Assembly (NCBI GenBank): GCA_016748015.1
Contig: JAAOMT010000289.1
Location: forward strand, 507,639 to 571,638
Length of the DNA stretch: 64,000 bases
Direction of reading: 5' to 3'
Origin: Geosiphon pyriformis
Taxonomy: Eukaryota > Glomeromycota > Glomeromycetes > Archaeosporales > Geosiphonaceae
The notes beneath the pieces are model-generated. The model ran no database searches. It was not told where the DNA came from and was given only the letters and a program-made list of their open reading frames with translations. Position numbers and translations under genes: made by a program. Position 1 is the first letter of the stretch. Each line of letters begins with the position of its first letter. Shown in pieces: positions 50,725-62,330 of this stretch.

Positions 50725-51253
50725 AATTATTAATTTTTAAAGTTTGTTTTTTTTGTTAATTACTCTTTATGTAATTGTAACACATAAAAATTTTATAAGT
50801 ATTTTAATTAATTCTATAAAAATATAATAGAAAAATGTAGTCCATTATGATTTAATTAGTAAAGAACAGCAATGATAAAAACTTTTCAATATTTCAAGCA
50901 AATGTAAAACACTATCTTTACGAAATAATATCTCTACTAATTTACGTTAAAAGTGATTGTTGATACAAAGTTTAGGGAGAGTACGCATGTGCGTTTTTTG
51001 TGTGGCTTTGAGTGGCGTATTAAATATCAAATGTGCCAATTCAAAAATTTCTTTTTATGGTTTCACATCACACAAATTTTATCAAGTAGAAATTATTCAA
51101 ACTTTTTTGAAATGTGATCATGATTATACGAAAGGCAATATAGATAATTTGTTATAAAGGGTTTTTCAGAGAAAGCTTAGCTTAGAACCTGTCACTACCT
51201 TTACTAATCCCCATTGGTAACCTTCCTCTCAGCTCCTGTGATAAAACTTCCGG
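50725..51253. other. AT-rich spacer and FYV10 upstream region
   Basis: Composition normalises after about 50840. An open frame at 50957-51157 has no domain and no splice partner. The final 100-200 bases should contain the FYV10 promoter. Confidence 0.4.
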
Positions 51254-52952
51254 ATGAATAGACTAAATCATGAAGGCTTGCTCGTGTTGGAACAGCCCTT
51301 CATAAAAGTTAGTGTGTCCTAAGTTGGTGTGTGTGTGGGTCTATAATTAGATGACTCAAAATAAAATATTCACCCTTTAATAACAACTTCTCTATAAAAG
51401 GTTCCGTTGGAACAACTAAAAAAATCGGCCCGTATTTCTCAGAAACAACTCGATAAAGAGTTTACCAACGTCGCCCAAAGCATCACCGAACTCGCCTCTA
51501 AAACAAGTCAGGACAAGATTGGTACACTCGAAGCCACAGAAGCTATTGAAAGTATGGTTGGTCGACTGCAAAACTTAAAGCGAAAGGTGTCTTTCCCTTT
51601 TATTTCTTGAGGTTACCAAAAACTCGGAACATTAAAAAATTCCCTATTCCCCACTTGAGCTAATAATTTTCCCAATCCAACACATAGCTAAACGACATGA
51701 AAGAAGAGGAAACCATGTACGTGGCTCGCAGTCGAAAACGGCTCGAACATCTTCACGAATTGACACAAATTTCAAATTCCAACTCTGAGACGTATATTCA
51801 ATGGAGCCGGGTTCGCCTTGATCGAATCTTGGTCGATTATATGCTTCGCGAAGGGTTGGGTGAGACAGCCCAGAAATTGGCAAATCAAGAAGGAATTGAT
51901 GTGAGCTCCCTTCTTTTGGTGTTACAGCTGTAGCCAATCTCAAGGAGTTCCTAATATTTATCATGAAATAACGTTTTTTAATCTTAAATCCATTCTCTTC
52001 GCATTAAGAAGCAGTATGTTGATGTTGAGTTATTTACCCAGTCGAGGCGTGTTGAGCAAGCTTTAAGACAGTACAGCTGTACTGAAGCACTACAGTGGTG
52101 TAAAGAAAACAAATCGAATCTGAGTAAAAAAAATGTAAGGCTGTTCTTGGTTTTTATATGTTTCCTCATTATCAAAGATGACATCAATAATTTTTTCATA
52201 GAGCACTTTGGAATTTAACCTTCGTCTTCAAGAATATATTGAACTTGCACGAGCACGACGGACCTCTGAGGCGATTACCTATTCTCGAAAACATCTGACC
52301 CAATGGCCAGAAACACATTTCAAAGATATTCAACAGGCATTAGCTTTGCTCGCATTTTCTCCCAATACAACATGTCCCCCATACAAGGTTTTTCATTGCA
52401 TTTTTCTTCCCGATTGTTTTACAACTGACTAACACCAAGTTTATAGAAATTGTATGATACGGCACGCTGGGATGGGCTTATTGAACAATTTCGTTCGGAT
52501 AATTTTGCACTGAATTCCTTGACATCGCAGCCTCTTCTTTCAGTCACTCTCCAGGCTGGTTTATCTGCTCTGAAAACACCAATGTGTTATCAATTAGAAA
52601 ACCGAAATATTAATTGTCCTGTTTGTTCACGTGACACACTTGGAATGTTGGCTGAAAATTTACCCTTAAGTCACCATGTCAACTCTACAATTGTTTGTCG
52701 CTTGAGTGGGGAGATTATGGATGAAGATAATGCTCCGATGGCTTTGCCAAATGGTTACGTCTATTCACAAAAGGTATTAAAAACACGAATATTGAGTTTA
52801 TCAAATTTATGGAAACTTGAACGAGATTGAACCGTTGGTTTCTTTTTCAGGCTCTTAATGAAATGGCTGGAAAAAATGATGGAAAGGTGGAATGTCCTAG
52901 GACTGGAACTGTTTTTGATATATCACAATTAAAGAAAGTCTTTATATCTTAA
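51254..52952 (+). CDS. FYV10: GID/CTLH E3 ubiquitin ligase RING subunit (Fyv10/Gid9, human MAEA)
   Basis: This subunit forms part of the GID (CTLH) ubiquitin ligase, which in yeast degrades gluconeogenic enzymes. Exon 1 (51254-51307) encodes GLLVLEQPFIK and joins in phase to VPLEQLKKSARISQKQLDKE. Later exons give RLDRILVDYMLREGLGETAQ and VDVELFTQ (LisH), then ALQWCKENKSNLSKKNSTLEF and FNLRLQEYIELAR (CTLH/CRA). PARW-like ARWDGLIEQFRSDNF and LQAGLSALKTPMCY follow. The degenerate RING has CPVC, SRLVC-like STIVCRLSG, MDEDN and MALPNGYVYS, and ends VECPRTGTVFDISQLKKVFIS. The stop is TAA at 52950-52952. Exon order and junctions agree with MAEA along its whole length. Confidence 0.95.
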
Positions 52953-53802
52953 TGTATCTGACTATTGATATTTGGGACTTTATAATTGTATCCATTGTCT
53001 GTTCATTAAATTTTATGAAGAAAATGGAATCAAATAAAAGTTTCTCATATATATGTATGACTGATTTTCAAGATTCAAAAGTCTGGTTTTTGTTTGTTAT
53101 TACCTCACCAACTTCCTGCGATCCACCCTTAACAAGGAGAGGTCACGGGGCTTATGCAACTTTAAATGCTTTATCTTGTCGATTTTCTCTTCTGCAATGA
53201 CTAATCTACACTTACGGAAATTTGAAGATTATAATTCCCAAATCCTCCCTTGCAAACTGTGGAAACCACCTTTGGCCTGGGGGAAGGAATCCAAGCAACT
53301 GCAAGGACACCATTCACAAAGCTAGCACAGTTTTTGTTGATGATTCCAAAATTGAGACTTTATCTTGGTTTTATACATTATGAATGGCATGTTAAAGATT
53401 GCCTTCTCGCCGCGTTGCCTAGGCAAATGTTCAGGAAGCGCTTTGGACGATTAATGTCGATATAACCGAAGGATGATCATCGAGACAATAATATACTTAA
53501 AAATTGATTACAATAATTGTGTAGTTTTAATGAGGCTATAGACTGTTGTTTCCCAAGTTATCGAGAGTCCCGAACAATTAATGGCCAGGTGTGAAGCTGT
53601 CTTTGTTCATACCTTTCGAGTGGCTGGAAATTTAAATAGAAAAAAGGATGCTGTTTTGATCATATCCAGGAATTGATCGGAGTGAATAGTGTTAAGGAAA
53701 TATTTAAGGGTCAGTTTATTATATTTGACTTGATCATTCATTAATATTTTATTAATTTCTCTCAGATTGACAATAATATTTATTCTGAAATAAATGATTA
53801 AT
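52953..53802. other. Unexplained region between FYV10 and ERG20
   Basis: Eight hundred and fifty bases of normal composition between convergent 3' ends. Open stretches exist on both strands, for example minus-strand codons reading GVLAVAWIPSPRPKVV at about 53240-53310. I could not assemble an exon chain or name a domain. A small gene or pseudogene is possible. Confidence 0.4.
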
Positions 53803-54846
53803 CTATTTAGTTCGCTTGTAGATTTTATTCATATATGTGATAAAAACTTGAGGTTTTAGCTCTGACTCTTCTAATTTCGAGATAAGTTCATTAATGTGCA
53901 AATAAGATTTTTCTTCGTATTCCTTGTATAAATTTTCGAGATTGAGCTCTCGATAAACTCCTTTAACAATTGCTACATTTTCGGGAGATTTTTTACCATA
54001 GTTCAAGTCCAACAATCTTCGTTGTTCCGGGGAAGCCAAGGTCAAAGCTTGATTGATGAACCAGGAACATTTATTGTCCTCGATATCGGTACCAATCTTG
54101 CCAATAAATGCTGGATCGCCATAACAGTCTAGATAATCATCCTGGATCTGAAAGTATTCCCCCAGAGGTATAAGAATATCTTTTGCTTGTTTATAAGCTA
54201 ATTCTGATTTAATACCAGCCATATTCATTGCCAACGCCACAGGAAGATAAAATGAATAGAAGGCAGTCTTGTAAATCACAATAAATTTGTGTTTCTCAAT
54301 ACTGAATTTACTCAAATCTACAGAATCTTCAGGTGCGGTGATCAAATCAACTAATTGACCAAGTTCGGTTTGTAAAGTGGTTTCGTGAAATAATTCAAGT
54401 AAATCGATGTAATAAGCGTCTTGACGAAAGTACTTTTTCAAAAAAAAATAGATTGCCGACTCGAGTATAACACCATCGTTGATCGCTATATTTCCAACAC
54501 CTTCGACTCGATACCAACAAGTATTCCCACGACGAGTGAGCGATTGATCCATAATATCATCTTCCACTAAGAAAAAAGCTTGTAACCATTCCACACACCA
54601 ACCGAGAACTCTTGCCTTGAATTTTTCATCAGGAGATAATTTGCCTCCTTTCAAAATATCCAATGTATCAATGACCGATAAACCACGGTTCAATTTACCA
54701 CCAGCAACATTGTGATATAAGCTTCTTTTTAACCACTCGATCGACTCCTGTGGAAAGTTATATGAACGTACTTTAGCGAGGAATTCCTCGGCTAGAATAG
54801 GGAACACTTTTTCGAATTCTTGTTTTCCGTTGACTTGGGTGGCCAT
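53803..54846 (-). CDS. ERG20: Farnesyl diphosphate synthase
   Basis: Erg20 condenses dimethylallyl and isopentenyl diphosphates to geranyl and farnesyl diphosphate, feeding sterols, dolichol, heme A and protein prenylation. A single exon of 347 codons starts at the ATG at 54846. The first Asp-rich motif is [17 protein letters not shown], with the aromatic residues before it that set chain length in eukaryotic FPP synthases. The second is [15 protein letters not shown]. The substrate-binding [14 protein letters not shown] and the C-terminal basic IYKRTK are present. Length and all motifs are normal, so it should be active. It lacks introns, unlike most of its neighbours. Confidence 0.97.
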   Translation of the reverse strand: MATQVNGKQEFEKVFPILAEEFLAKVRSYNFPQESIEWLKRSLYHNVAGGKLNRGLSVIDTLDILKGGKLSPDEKFKARVLGWCVEWLQAFFLVEDDIMDQSLTRRGNTCWYRVEGVGNIAINDGVILESAIYFFLKKYFRQDAYYIDLLELFHETTLQTELGQLVDLITAPEDSVDLSKFSIEKHKFIVIYKTAFYSFYLPVALAMNMAGIKSELAYKQAKDILIPLGEYFQIQDDYLDCYGDPAFIGKIGTDIEDNKCSWFINQALTLASPEQRRLLDLNYGKKSPENVAIVKGVYRELNLENLYKEYEEKSYLHINELISKLEESELKPQVFITYMNKIYKRTK

Positions 54847-55030
54847 TGATATTCGTTATAATATTGAGATACCAATAAAAGCTTTTTTAATGAATTTCTT
54901 TTTTTAAGCCTAATTTTCATTTTCATGTTGCACCAACTTTTATTAAAATTTCAAGTGAGGCAAATCCCTAATCCTTTTGTTATTTGAGGATTAAAAACAT
55001 AGATAATCTATACATTTGCCAAATGAGGTT

Positions 55031-55034
<4 letters not shown>

Positions 55035-55073
<39 letters not shown>
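55035..55073. repeat. (TAA)n microsatellite
   Basis: About 12-13 uninterrupted TAA units lie between ERG20 and the next small gene. Confidence 0.9.
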
Positions 55074-55074
<1 letters not shown>

Positions 55075-55102
55075 TAGGGGAAACATCAATTTGGCCAAAT
55101 TA

Positions 55103-55373
55103 TCATTGCTGCTCGCTTGACTTATTCTCCAAATCTTGTTTCACCAATTTCGCTTCTTGATGCGCGTGCTGTTCCGCGCTTTGGTCAGTTATACGTTCCT
55201 TTCTTGCTTGCTCTTCTGCTTTACGCGCCGCTTCTACTGAAGTGTGAATTTCGGCGGGTGCGGATTTATCATTGTTTTTCTTTTTGAAATTAAAAAAGCA
55301 GTTATTTATTAGTTGGGGTCAAAAAAAAAGGAGAATTTATTGATTTATTAATTACTTGATTTTGTGGGTCCAT
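55103..55373 (-). CDS. Small charged protein, about 66 residues, unrecognised
   Basis: Two exons. The ATG at 55373 begins MDPQNQ, and a donor GTAATTAA follows at once. The second exon, after an AAAAG acceptor near 55286, reads NNDKSAPAEIHTSVEAARKA and continues EEQARKERITDQSAEQHAHQ, ending ENKSSEQQ before TGA at 55103-55105. It is Ala/Glu/Lys/Gln-rich, with no Trp, Tyr, Phe or Cys, and is probably helical or disordered. Its GC content is much higher than the surrounding DNA, which supports coding. I cannot assign a family. The exact acceptor is a choice among close AG sites. Confidence 0.5.
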
Positions 55374-55706
55374 TCTAAAAAGTATTTTATTTAATCGTTT
55401 TTTGATAGAAAGGATAATATTTCAAGAGGTATAAAATTTAAAAGTCGTTTAATGTAATAAATTTCCAACATGTTTGAACCTTCTTTATATACTTATTTTC
55501 TAATTTGTTAATTATGCTGAAATCATACGATGTGTTCAGTAATTCTTTTTTGTGGGCGCTATAAGAAATCATGTCATATTTAAACAGCTGATTGTTGGTC
55601 ATAATGAGAGATTAATGACGTGTAAAAATTCCCTGTATTGAGGAATTTTAGCATGGCGTCCATCTAATATTTACTTTTTTGCTTTATTTACAGATTTCAA
55701 CTTACT
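55374..55706. promoter_or_regulatory. Divergent intergenic region, small gene / bL28m
   Basis: Three hundred and thirty-three bases between divergent starts. No gene is seen. An AG-ending pyrimidine run just before 55690 could mark a 5' UTR intron acceptor. Confidence 0.4.
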
Positions 55707-56564
55707 ATGCGGGCCACGCTTAGTCTTTTCAAAAAACTAAAGACCAACCAAAAACCTCCCTATGAGAAAAACCAGACTGGTCTGTTCTATGGGAAATCTG
55801 TTGGATATGGAAATAAAGTCTCAGAGAAAGGACATAAAACTAGACGGTCATGGTTTCCCAACTGGAAGCTTAGTCGTATATGGTCCGAGACCTTTAAAAG
55901 ATTCCTCAAGATAGAGTGTACGGCCTCGGCTTTACGTACCATTGACAAAAAGGGTGGCCTTGATAGATTCTTGCTGACGACCAAGGATGACTTGTTGGGT
56001 GCCCGTGGTATAGAATTGAGGGGTTATTTGGAAAAGCGATTAAGACACATACAAAAAGTCAGGTATCCTGAGTTTCATATTTATATTCAAAGACCAGCAA
56101 AGGTGAAAACTACGACCTTTTTTGATGGAAAAGACTATTATACGAAGCCACTTGATAAAGAAGTGATTGAACCGAAACTATCATTATTCGGGAATTTGAA
56201 AATTATAGAAGAAGAGGGGAAACCACAGGATACTTTGAAAACACCGTTCGTCACATTTAACGCTGGGAAAGTCCCGCAACCGGGTCATAGGAAGATCATG
56301 TATTACCCGAAAGGATCAGAAAATATTGAAAAGAAGAGCAAACCGTCAACCTATCCTGTAAATAAATCTTGGTACAAGGAATTGAAATCAACTCCAGGTT
56401 TAAATGACAAGATAGAACCAACTACGAAAAACAATCTGATTGGAGATAAAACCGCTGAAGAAAAAGAAAGAATCACAAGTGATAATGGTATAAATGACAA
56501 GATCCCTAAAGAAAATACAAAGAAAAAAGAAAATGTTTTGAATCCTGATTTTTTCAAGTTTTAA
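55707..56564 (+). CDS. MRPL24: Mitochondrial large-subunit ribosomal protein bL28m
   Basis: A single-exon gene of 285 codons. Residues about 25-95 carry the bL28 core: GLFYGKSVGYGNKVSEKGHK, then TRRSWFPNWK and CTASALRTIDKKGGLDRFLL. Those blocks are diagnostic for bacterial L28 and its mitochondrial form. The N-terminus, MRATLSLFKKLKTNQKPP, is basic and suits mitochondrial import. About 190 further residues extend past the core and end in a Lys/Asn/Glu-rich, probably disordered tail. Mitochondrial bL28 proteins are usually longer than bacterial ones, so an extension is normal, though the tail is not recognisable. The symbol follows yeast naming. Confidence 0.9.
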   Translation: MRATLSLFKKLKTNQKPPYEKNQTGLFYGKSVGYGNKVSEKGHKTRRSWFPNWKLSRIWSETFKRFLKIECTASALRTIDKKGGLDRFLLTTKDDLLGARGIELRGYLEKRLRHIQKVRYPEFHIYIQRPAKVKTTTFFDGKDYYTKPLDKEVIEPKLSLFGNLKIIEEEGKPQDTLKTPFVTFNAGKVPQPGHRKIMYYPKGSENIEKKSKPSTYPVNKSWYKELKSTPGLNDKIEPTTKNNLIGDKTAEEKERITSDNGINDKIPKENTKKKENVLNPDFFKF

Positions 56565-56774
56565 TAATAATCATTTTATCAAATAAAGAATCTTTAAAAC
56601 ACATGTTTCTTGTTCAATTAAGTTTGTTTATAATTTTACACTGGATTTTTGTACATTAAAAAAATTTTGCATATTATTTAAGTTAAAAAAAAACTTATTT
56701 TAACACAAATTTTTATACAAATATAATATAATAACCATATATATATATATATTTATTTAAATATTTAAAATTTA

Positions 56775-58190
56775 ATTTTTATTATTATTAATTAATGAGT
56801 GCAGCGCAATCAATATTTATTACAATACAATCATAGAAGATTTTAAAATAAATGTGGTTTATGCATTTTTTACACGTGATCGGCCATTCAAGTCGATTAA
56901 AACAACATTAGAAGTTAATATTACAAAAAACACAAATATTATTGGTAAATTCAAAAGAAATTAAAAACAAAGAATTCATAAAACCAAAATTGATTAAAAC
57001 ATCATGACAAAATCTGGTATTACAAATTTTCAAATCAGAACCACATAATAACAATTCATCAACTATATTAACAATCAAATTATTCATAAGTATTAAATTA
57101 TTAAATTTATAAAACTTTTTTAAATTAGTATTAAAAAGCCAAATATCTAATTTATGCCAAATTACAATATTATATGTAAATTTAACAATATTAATAATTG
57201 TTTTTAACTTGTCAAAAAAAAATATTAGAAGTTTTTATAAACTAATTTCTTATAATAAAACTTTTAATAATATTTATATATAAATAACTATTAAATTTTA
57301 TTTTATATAATTAAATAACTATAAAATTTATAATTAAAAGATTAAAAATATTATGATAAACTAAAATAGTGTTAATATTAATAGTTTTTTAACAATAATA
57401 TTCAAATTACACAAAAATACATAATTAGAATTTTTTAATAAACCATAATATAAGCAGAATATATTTAAATATATAGTATTATATAATTTTTTTTTAATAT
57501 AATTGGCAATTTTTTGTATAATATTTTTATAAAATAAGAATACAAAGTAATAAAAAATAATTTAATTGATTTAATTTATATATATTTATTTAAATACCAA
57601 ATTATAATTATATACAACAAATTAAAATTCTTAATTAAAAAAATATTTACATATTTTAAAGAACAATTAGTTTTTTAAATAATAAAACTAATAAAATTGA
57701 ATAAATCATATATAAATTATTAAACATTACTAAAAATAAAACATTTATAAATAATTAAAAACTGTTTTTTAATATTATTTAATATAATGTTATTTTAATT
57801 AATATTTATTATAAAAATTAAGATTAATAGTTTTTAAATTCAATACATAAATATTTAATATAGTTTAATTATTTAATTTAATAAAAACTATATTTTTTAT
57901 AAGTATACAAATAAAAACAAAAGTTATTATATGTAATTTAGCCAAAGTTAATAATAAAATACTATAAATATTTAATTTAACTTTAAAATTTAGATCTAAG
58001 AAATAAATAGATATATTAATAATTATATTAAAAAAATTCAATTTTTTAATTAAATTATCTGTATAAACTTTAATAATATTTATAAAATTTAAATTAAATT
58101 AAATTATTTAGTTTTTTTGATTTTTTAATATTTTTATTAATATTAATTATAATATTATAAATATAATATTTTTTTTGTATTTTTATAATT
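56775..58190 (-). mobile_element. LINE relic E, next to relic F
   Basis: The terminal sequence at 56791-56910 (TAATGAGTGCAGCGCAATC, then TTTTTTACACGTGATCGGCCA) aligns with the LINE A 3' end and is less AT-mutated than the other relics. A (TTA)n tail precedes it. The body is decayed and ends where the tail of relic F begins. It is only about 1.4 kb, so the 5' part is missing. Confidence 0.6.
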
Positions 58191-60143
58191 ATTATTTTTA
58201 TTATTATTATTTAATAAGTGTGATCTAACTATTATTTAATATACAAAAATGAAAAAATAAATCTAATTAAATATAACTTATATATTTACTATATATAACT
58301 GATTACTTAGATCAATTAAGACAAAACTATATATTTATATAAACTCTTATTCTATTATCAATACCTTAAAAAAAAAACACACTTTATACAAACCAAAACC
58401 AATAGCAAAAGATTTATAAATCTTTAATAATTAAACAACTTCTACAGATAAAAAACTTAATGTACTACTTAAAGCTATAAAAACTAAATCAACATTACTA
58501 ATCAGACTACTTTTTTTTATGTCCATCCTAAATCTTGCTTTAAACAATCATAACTTACTTCAATAATTCTCAGCCAAACTGTGAACAAAATTAATTACTA
58601 TTAATATCACTTTTTTATTATTATTAAAAATTGATATTGCTTTATCAATTTAATTTCTAAAAACAAAATCTTTGTATAAAACTATATAAATATTAACATC
58701 TGAAATTTCAAAAAAAAATATACACAATACCACAGAAGATAATAGAAAATTACCATTCACAAAAAATTTTTACAGATCTATGTAATTTAACAAGATTTTA
58801 GAACATATATTAACTTTTTTTGGACAAGTAAAAACATAATTAGATAATTTAATATTACTGTACAATAAGCACAACACACTTAAATAATTTTTGTTATAGA
58901 GTTTTTTTTTTATAACAGTCAGTAGTCTTTTATAAACCACTTTTATTAAGTATATATAAAAAGCAGCTGAAGTTTTGTTTGTAAATCTTAACAACATATG
59001 AAAATCTGGATGCTATATTGTAATAATACTATTTTAGTCAATTTTTTTAATTATTGACTTATTCACAAATTTAGCATCAGATCCAGTCTCTTATTAAGCA
59101 TAACAAACAGATTAATAAATATTTTAAACAAAGTGACAAGTATTTCCTAATATGATTTTGCTGTTAATCATAATAAATCTTTTATGAATCTTTTTTAGAA
59201 GAACATAGTCAAAATGTGTTGTCTTATAAGCAAAAACGTCTGTTCTGTTGTTATCAGCATTCTTTAAATAATCTTTGATCTTCATCTATTTGACAAAAAT
59301 ATCTTTAAATCTTATTAAATTAACTATATAGCATTTTTCTATTTAGTATTTGATTTTTTGAAATTAGTATTTATAATAATATTCTCAGCTTTAGCCAACT
59401 TAGTTATTTGTGCTAAGTTAAATTCAAATATAAATGTAGCTCTGATAATCTTAACAAATTTTAAAAAGATAAAAATTTTTCTAAAACCATTAATTTTTGA
59501 AAACAACTTTCTTATTACTATAAATTTTTCTTAAAAGAACTTCTTAACAATGTTATTCAAGTCTATATTCAAAACAAAAAACATTCTAACAGAAACAGTA
59601 ACCAGATTTTTTAGAAGAAAAGAAAATATTAATAAAACATCTAACAAAATATTATTATTATTGTTATTACTTAAGAAGTTGATTTTCTTTAAAGATATTC
59701 TTAATGTTTTCTTGGTTTTTACCTGTAGATCTTTTGGTATTCAATTAGAATTTTCCTTATTAAAATTTTTTTTTTCATTATAATTAATACTGGTTTTCTT
59801 TATTGAACACTTTTCTTCCATATTAATACTATTGAAATTAGTAATATTATCAGTTTTGAAGCTTCAAAAGTAACTGGTTAAAGTTTTAGCAAAAACTATT
59901 TTATTATTAATATTGTTTTTTAAAATATTATTTCTTTTTTTTTTCTTAGGAAGAACTTGTTTGTTATTATTATTAAAACCAGAATTTTTAGCAGACTTCT
60001 TCATAATAACAATATTAGAATTAACAATAGTCTTATAGTTAAGCAAAAATAATTTGGATTTATTATATTAAATAAATAAAAACTTTTTTTTACAAAAATT
60101 TTACTCTTTATTAAATTTTAGATATAAGAGAAAAAAAAGTTTT
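58190..60143 (-). mobile_element. LINE relic F: internally deleted LINE
   Basis: The 5' end near 60143 matches that of LINE A. ORF1 N-terminal codons remain (LNYKTIVNSNIVIMKKSAK, aligned with LNYKTIVGFSMAVIKKSVK in LINE A). The C-terminal region of ORF2 is present at about 58770-58997 (VIKKKLYNKNYLSVLCLLYS and YVFTC, aligned with the LINE A zinc motif). The 3' terminus and (TTA)n tail are at 58190-58330. The whole endonuclease and most of the reverse transcriptase are missing. The element is about 1.95 kb long. Confidence 0.65.
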
Positions 60144-60149
60144 TATAAA

Positions 60150-61655
60150 TTGTATTATATAATATTATATTATTATTAATTAGCAAATTTTAATTTAATA
60201 ATAAAATCTAAAATATAAATTTTATACAAAAAAATTACATTTTATTTTAATTAATTTTAAATTAATAATATATAGTTTTAATATAACTTAATTTAATTTT
60301 AATAGCTTTATTAAATATTAAAATAAATAATATTTATTTAAAAAAATTTTAATAATTAATAAATATTTTTTAAATATTATTAAAACTAACAGTATTTTTT
60401 AAAAACAAAAAAAAAATTTTTTTAATTTTTATTTAATTAGTTTAATTTTTAAAATTAAATAATTTAATTAAAATTAGATGTAAAAATATAATTTGTTTTG
60501 CTTTCAAAACTGGTAAAAATTAATTATAATTCAATATATTAAATAATTTAATTATGTATTAATTAAAGCTAATTTTAATAAACATATTATTATTGCTATT
60601 ATTTAAATAATAAAAAAATTATTGTTTATAATTAAATTTAATGTAATTATAACAAAATAAGTATAAATATTATAAAACCAAAAAAAATTAATTTTCTATT
60701 TTTTATAAAAAAAAACAGACTTTAAAATAAAAGTAATGTTTTAAAAAAAACTTTTAGTATTTTAAAAAAGTTGATAACAGTAATAATAATAATAATAAAT
60801 TTGTTTTTTTGGTTTTTTTAGTCATTTAAACAAATATAAAAAAATTTAAAAGAAAAAATTTATTATCAATTTGTTTTGAATTTTTTATAATAATAATAAT
60901 TACATTAAAACTGGTTTTAATTGGTTGCTTAAAAAAAACTTTTACTTAAAACCAAAAACAGTTTTTTAATAACAGTCAGAAATTGTTTAAACTTTATATT
61001 ATTTAAAAAAAACCACTTTAAAAAAATGCTATTTAGCTTTTTTTACTTTAAAAAAACTTTCTAAGTATTAAAATCAATAAAAACAATATTAAAAATAACA
61101 ATTACAATTATTTATTCTTTATTTTATGTGTAATTACAAAATAAAAAGAGAAAAAGTTTTTGAGCTTTTTAAATATTAAAACTATTAAAACAATAAAAAA
61201 TAAAATTTTCTTTCTTTTATTTTTTGCTCTAATTATAATTATAAGAATACAAAAAAAAAGTTTTTTAAAGTTAATTAACTTTGCAAAAATTAATTATTTT
61301 ATGTTTTATGACTATATTTTATTTTTATTAAAAACATAATATAAAAATAATTTAAATTAAACTTTTATATAAAATAAAACTTTTAAAAATTATTTTTAAA
61401 AATTTAAACTAGTTATAATTTTAAAATAAAAACCAATTAATTATTATAATATTAAATAAAAAAATTTGTTAATATAAAAACAAGAATAAAAAAAAATTGT
61501 TTAATTTTTTAAATACAACAATTAAAAATCAAAATCAAAATTTTATAATTAATTTTATAATTAGAAATTAAATTAACATTTTAGGTATCAAAAGTAAGTT
61601 AAAATATTTGTTATATTATTATATTATTTTTATATATTATTTTCTAATTAAAAAA
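60150..61655. other. AT-only desert
   Basis: About 1.5 kb of nearly pure A/T with homopolymer runs. No gene is seen. Confidence 0.6.
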
Positions 61656-61657
61656 TT

Positions 61658-61852
61658 TATCGGAAAGAGAGAGAAGTTGGGTATATTTTCTCATGTGCGG
61701 TCTAGATTCGGATGCCTTCGGGTGGGTATCAACGATGGTGAGGGTTTTGATTGCCTTTGCGTAAGTCCGGGTGGGTGGTCATGTGTTGAAAACGCATGAT
61801 TCACATGTATAGCTGCCGTAAGTAGCTAGAGTAGATAGTGGAAAGCATTTAA
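61658..61852. other. GC-richer island with predicted hairpins, identity unknown
   Basis: About 195 bases of mixed composition lie abruptly inside A/T desert. They contain TCATGTG-TTGAAAA-CGCATGA (a 7-bp stem, at about 61779-61799), GATGCC...GGGTATC (about 61711-61731) and TAGCT-GCCGTAAGT-AGCTA (about 61810-61828). An open frame crosses it but resembles nothing. I cannot match it to tRNA, U1/U2/U4/U5/U6, SRP or RNase P/MRP from memory. A fragment of a mobile intron or a transposon end is possible. Confidence 0.4.
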
Positions 61853-62120
61853 AAAAAAATTCGTTTATTCGTTTATTTATAATGAATTTATTTTTATTAA
61901 ATAAATATAATTATATTTTTAGTTTATAAAAAATTTTGAAAATATTAACATTTTTTTTAAAACTTAAAAATATTAATTATAAATTACACTTTGAAATTAT
62001 AATCTTTTGAAAATTGAGTTTCAAATTTTAACATTTTAAATATTAAAGTCTTAATTTTTCTTGCTGGTGTTTTCACGTGATTGTGTTTAAATAAGATTCC
62101 TGGAAAGCCTTTAGAAGCAC

Positions 62121-62202
62121 GGTGATTTGGCCGAGTTGGTCTAAGGCGCCGCACTCAAGTTGCGGTCTCGAAAGAGGCGTGAGTTCGAATCTCACAGTCA
62201 CC
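62121..62202 (+). tRNA. tRNA-Leu (anticodon CAA)
   Basis: An 82-base cloverleaf with a long variable arm, as in class II tRNAs. The acceptor stem GGTGATT pairs with AGTCACC. The D-arm contains the A-box TGGCCGAGTTGG. The anticodon stem CCGCA/TGCGG encloses CTCAAGT, with anticodon CAA at 62156-62158. The T-arm has GTTCGAATC (B-box). No intron is present. The CCA tail is not encoded by rule; a CCA occurs here by chance from the next base. Confidence 0.95.
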
Positions 62203-62330
62203 ATATCTTCTATGCTCATTGTTAGTAAATTTCCTTAAAAATTCTGTATTTTAGCATTTTATAACAAAAGCCTTTTTCTCCTTATAACAAAATATTTCAG
62301 TGATTATTTTACAGAAACTGCAATTCTATT

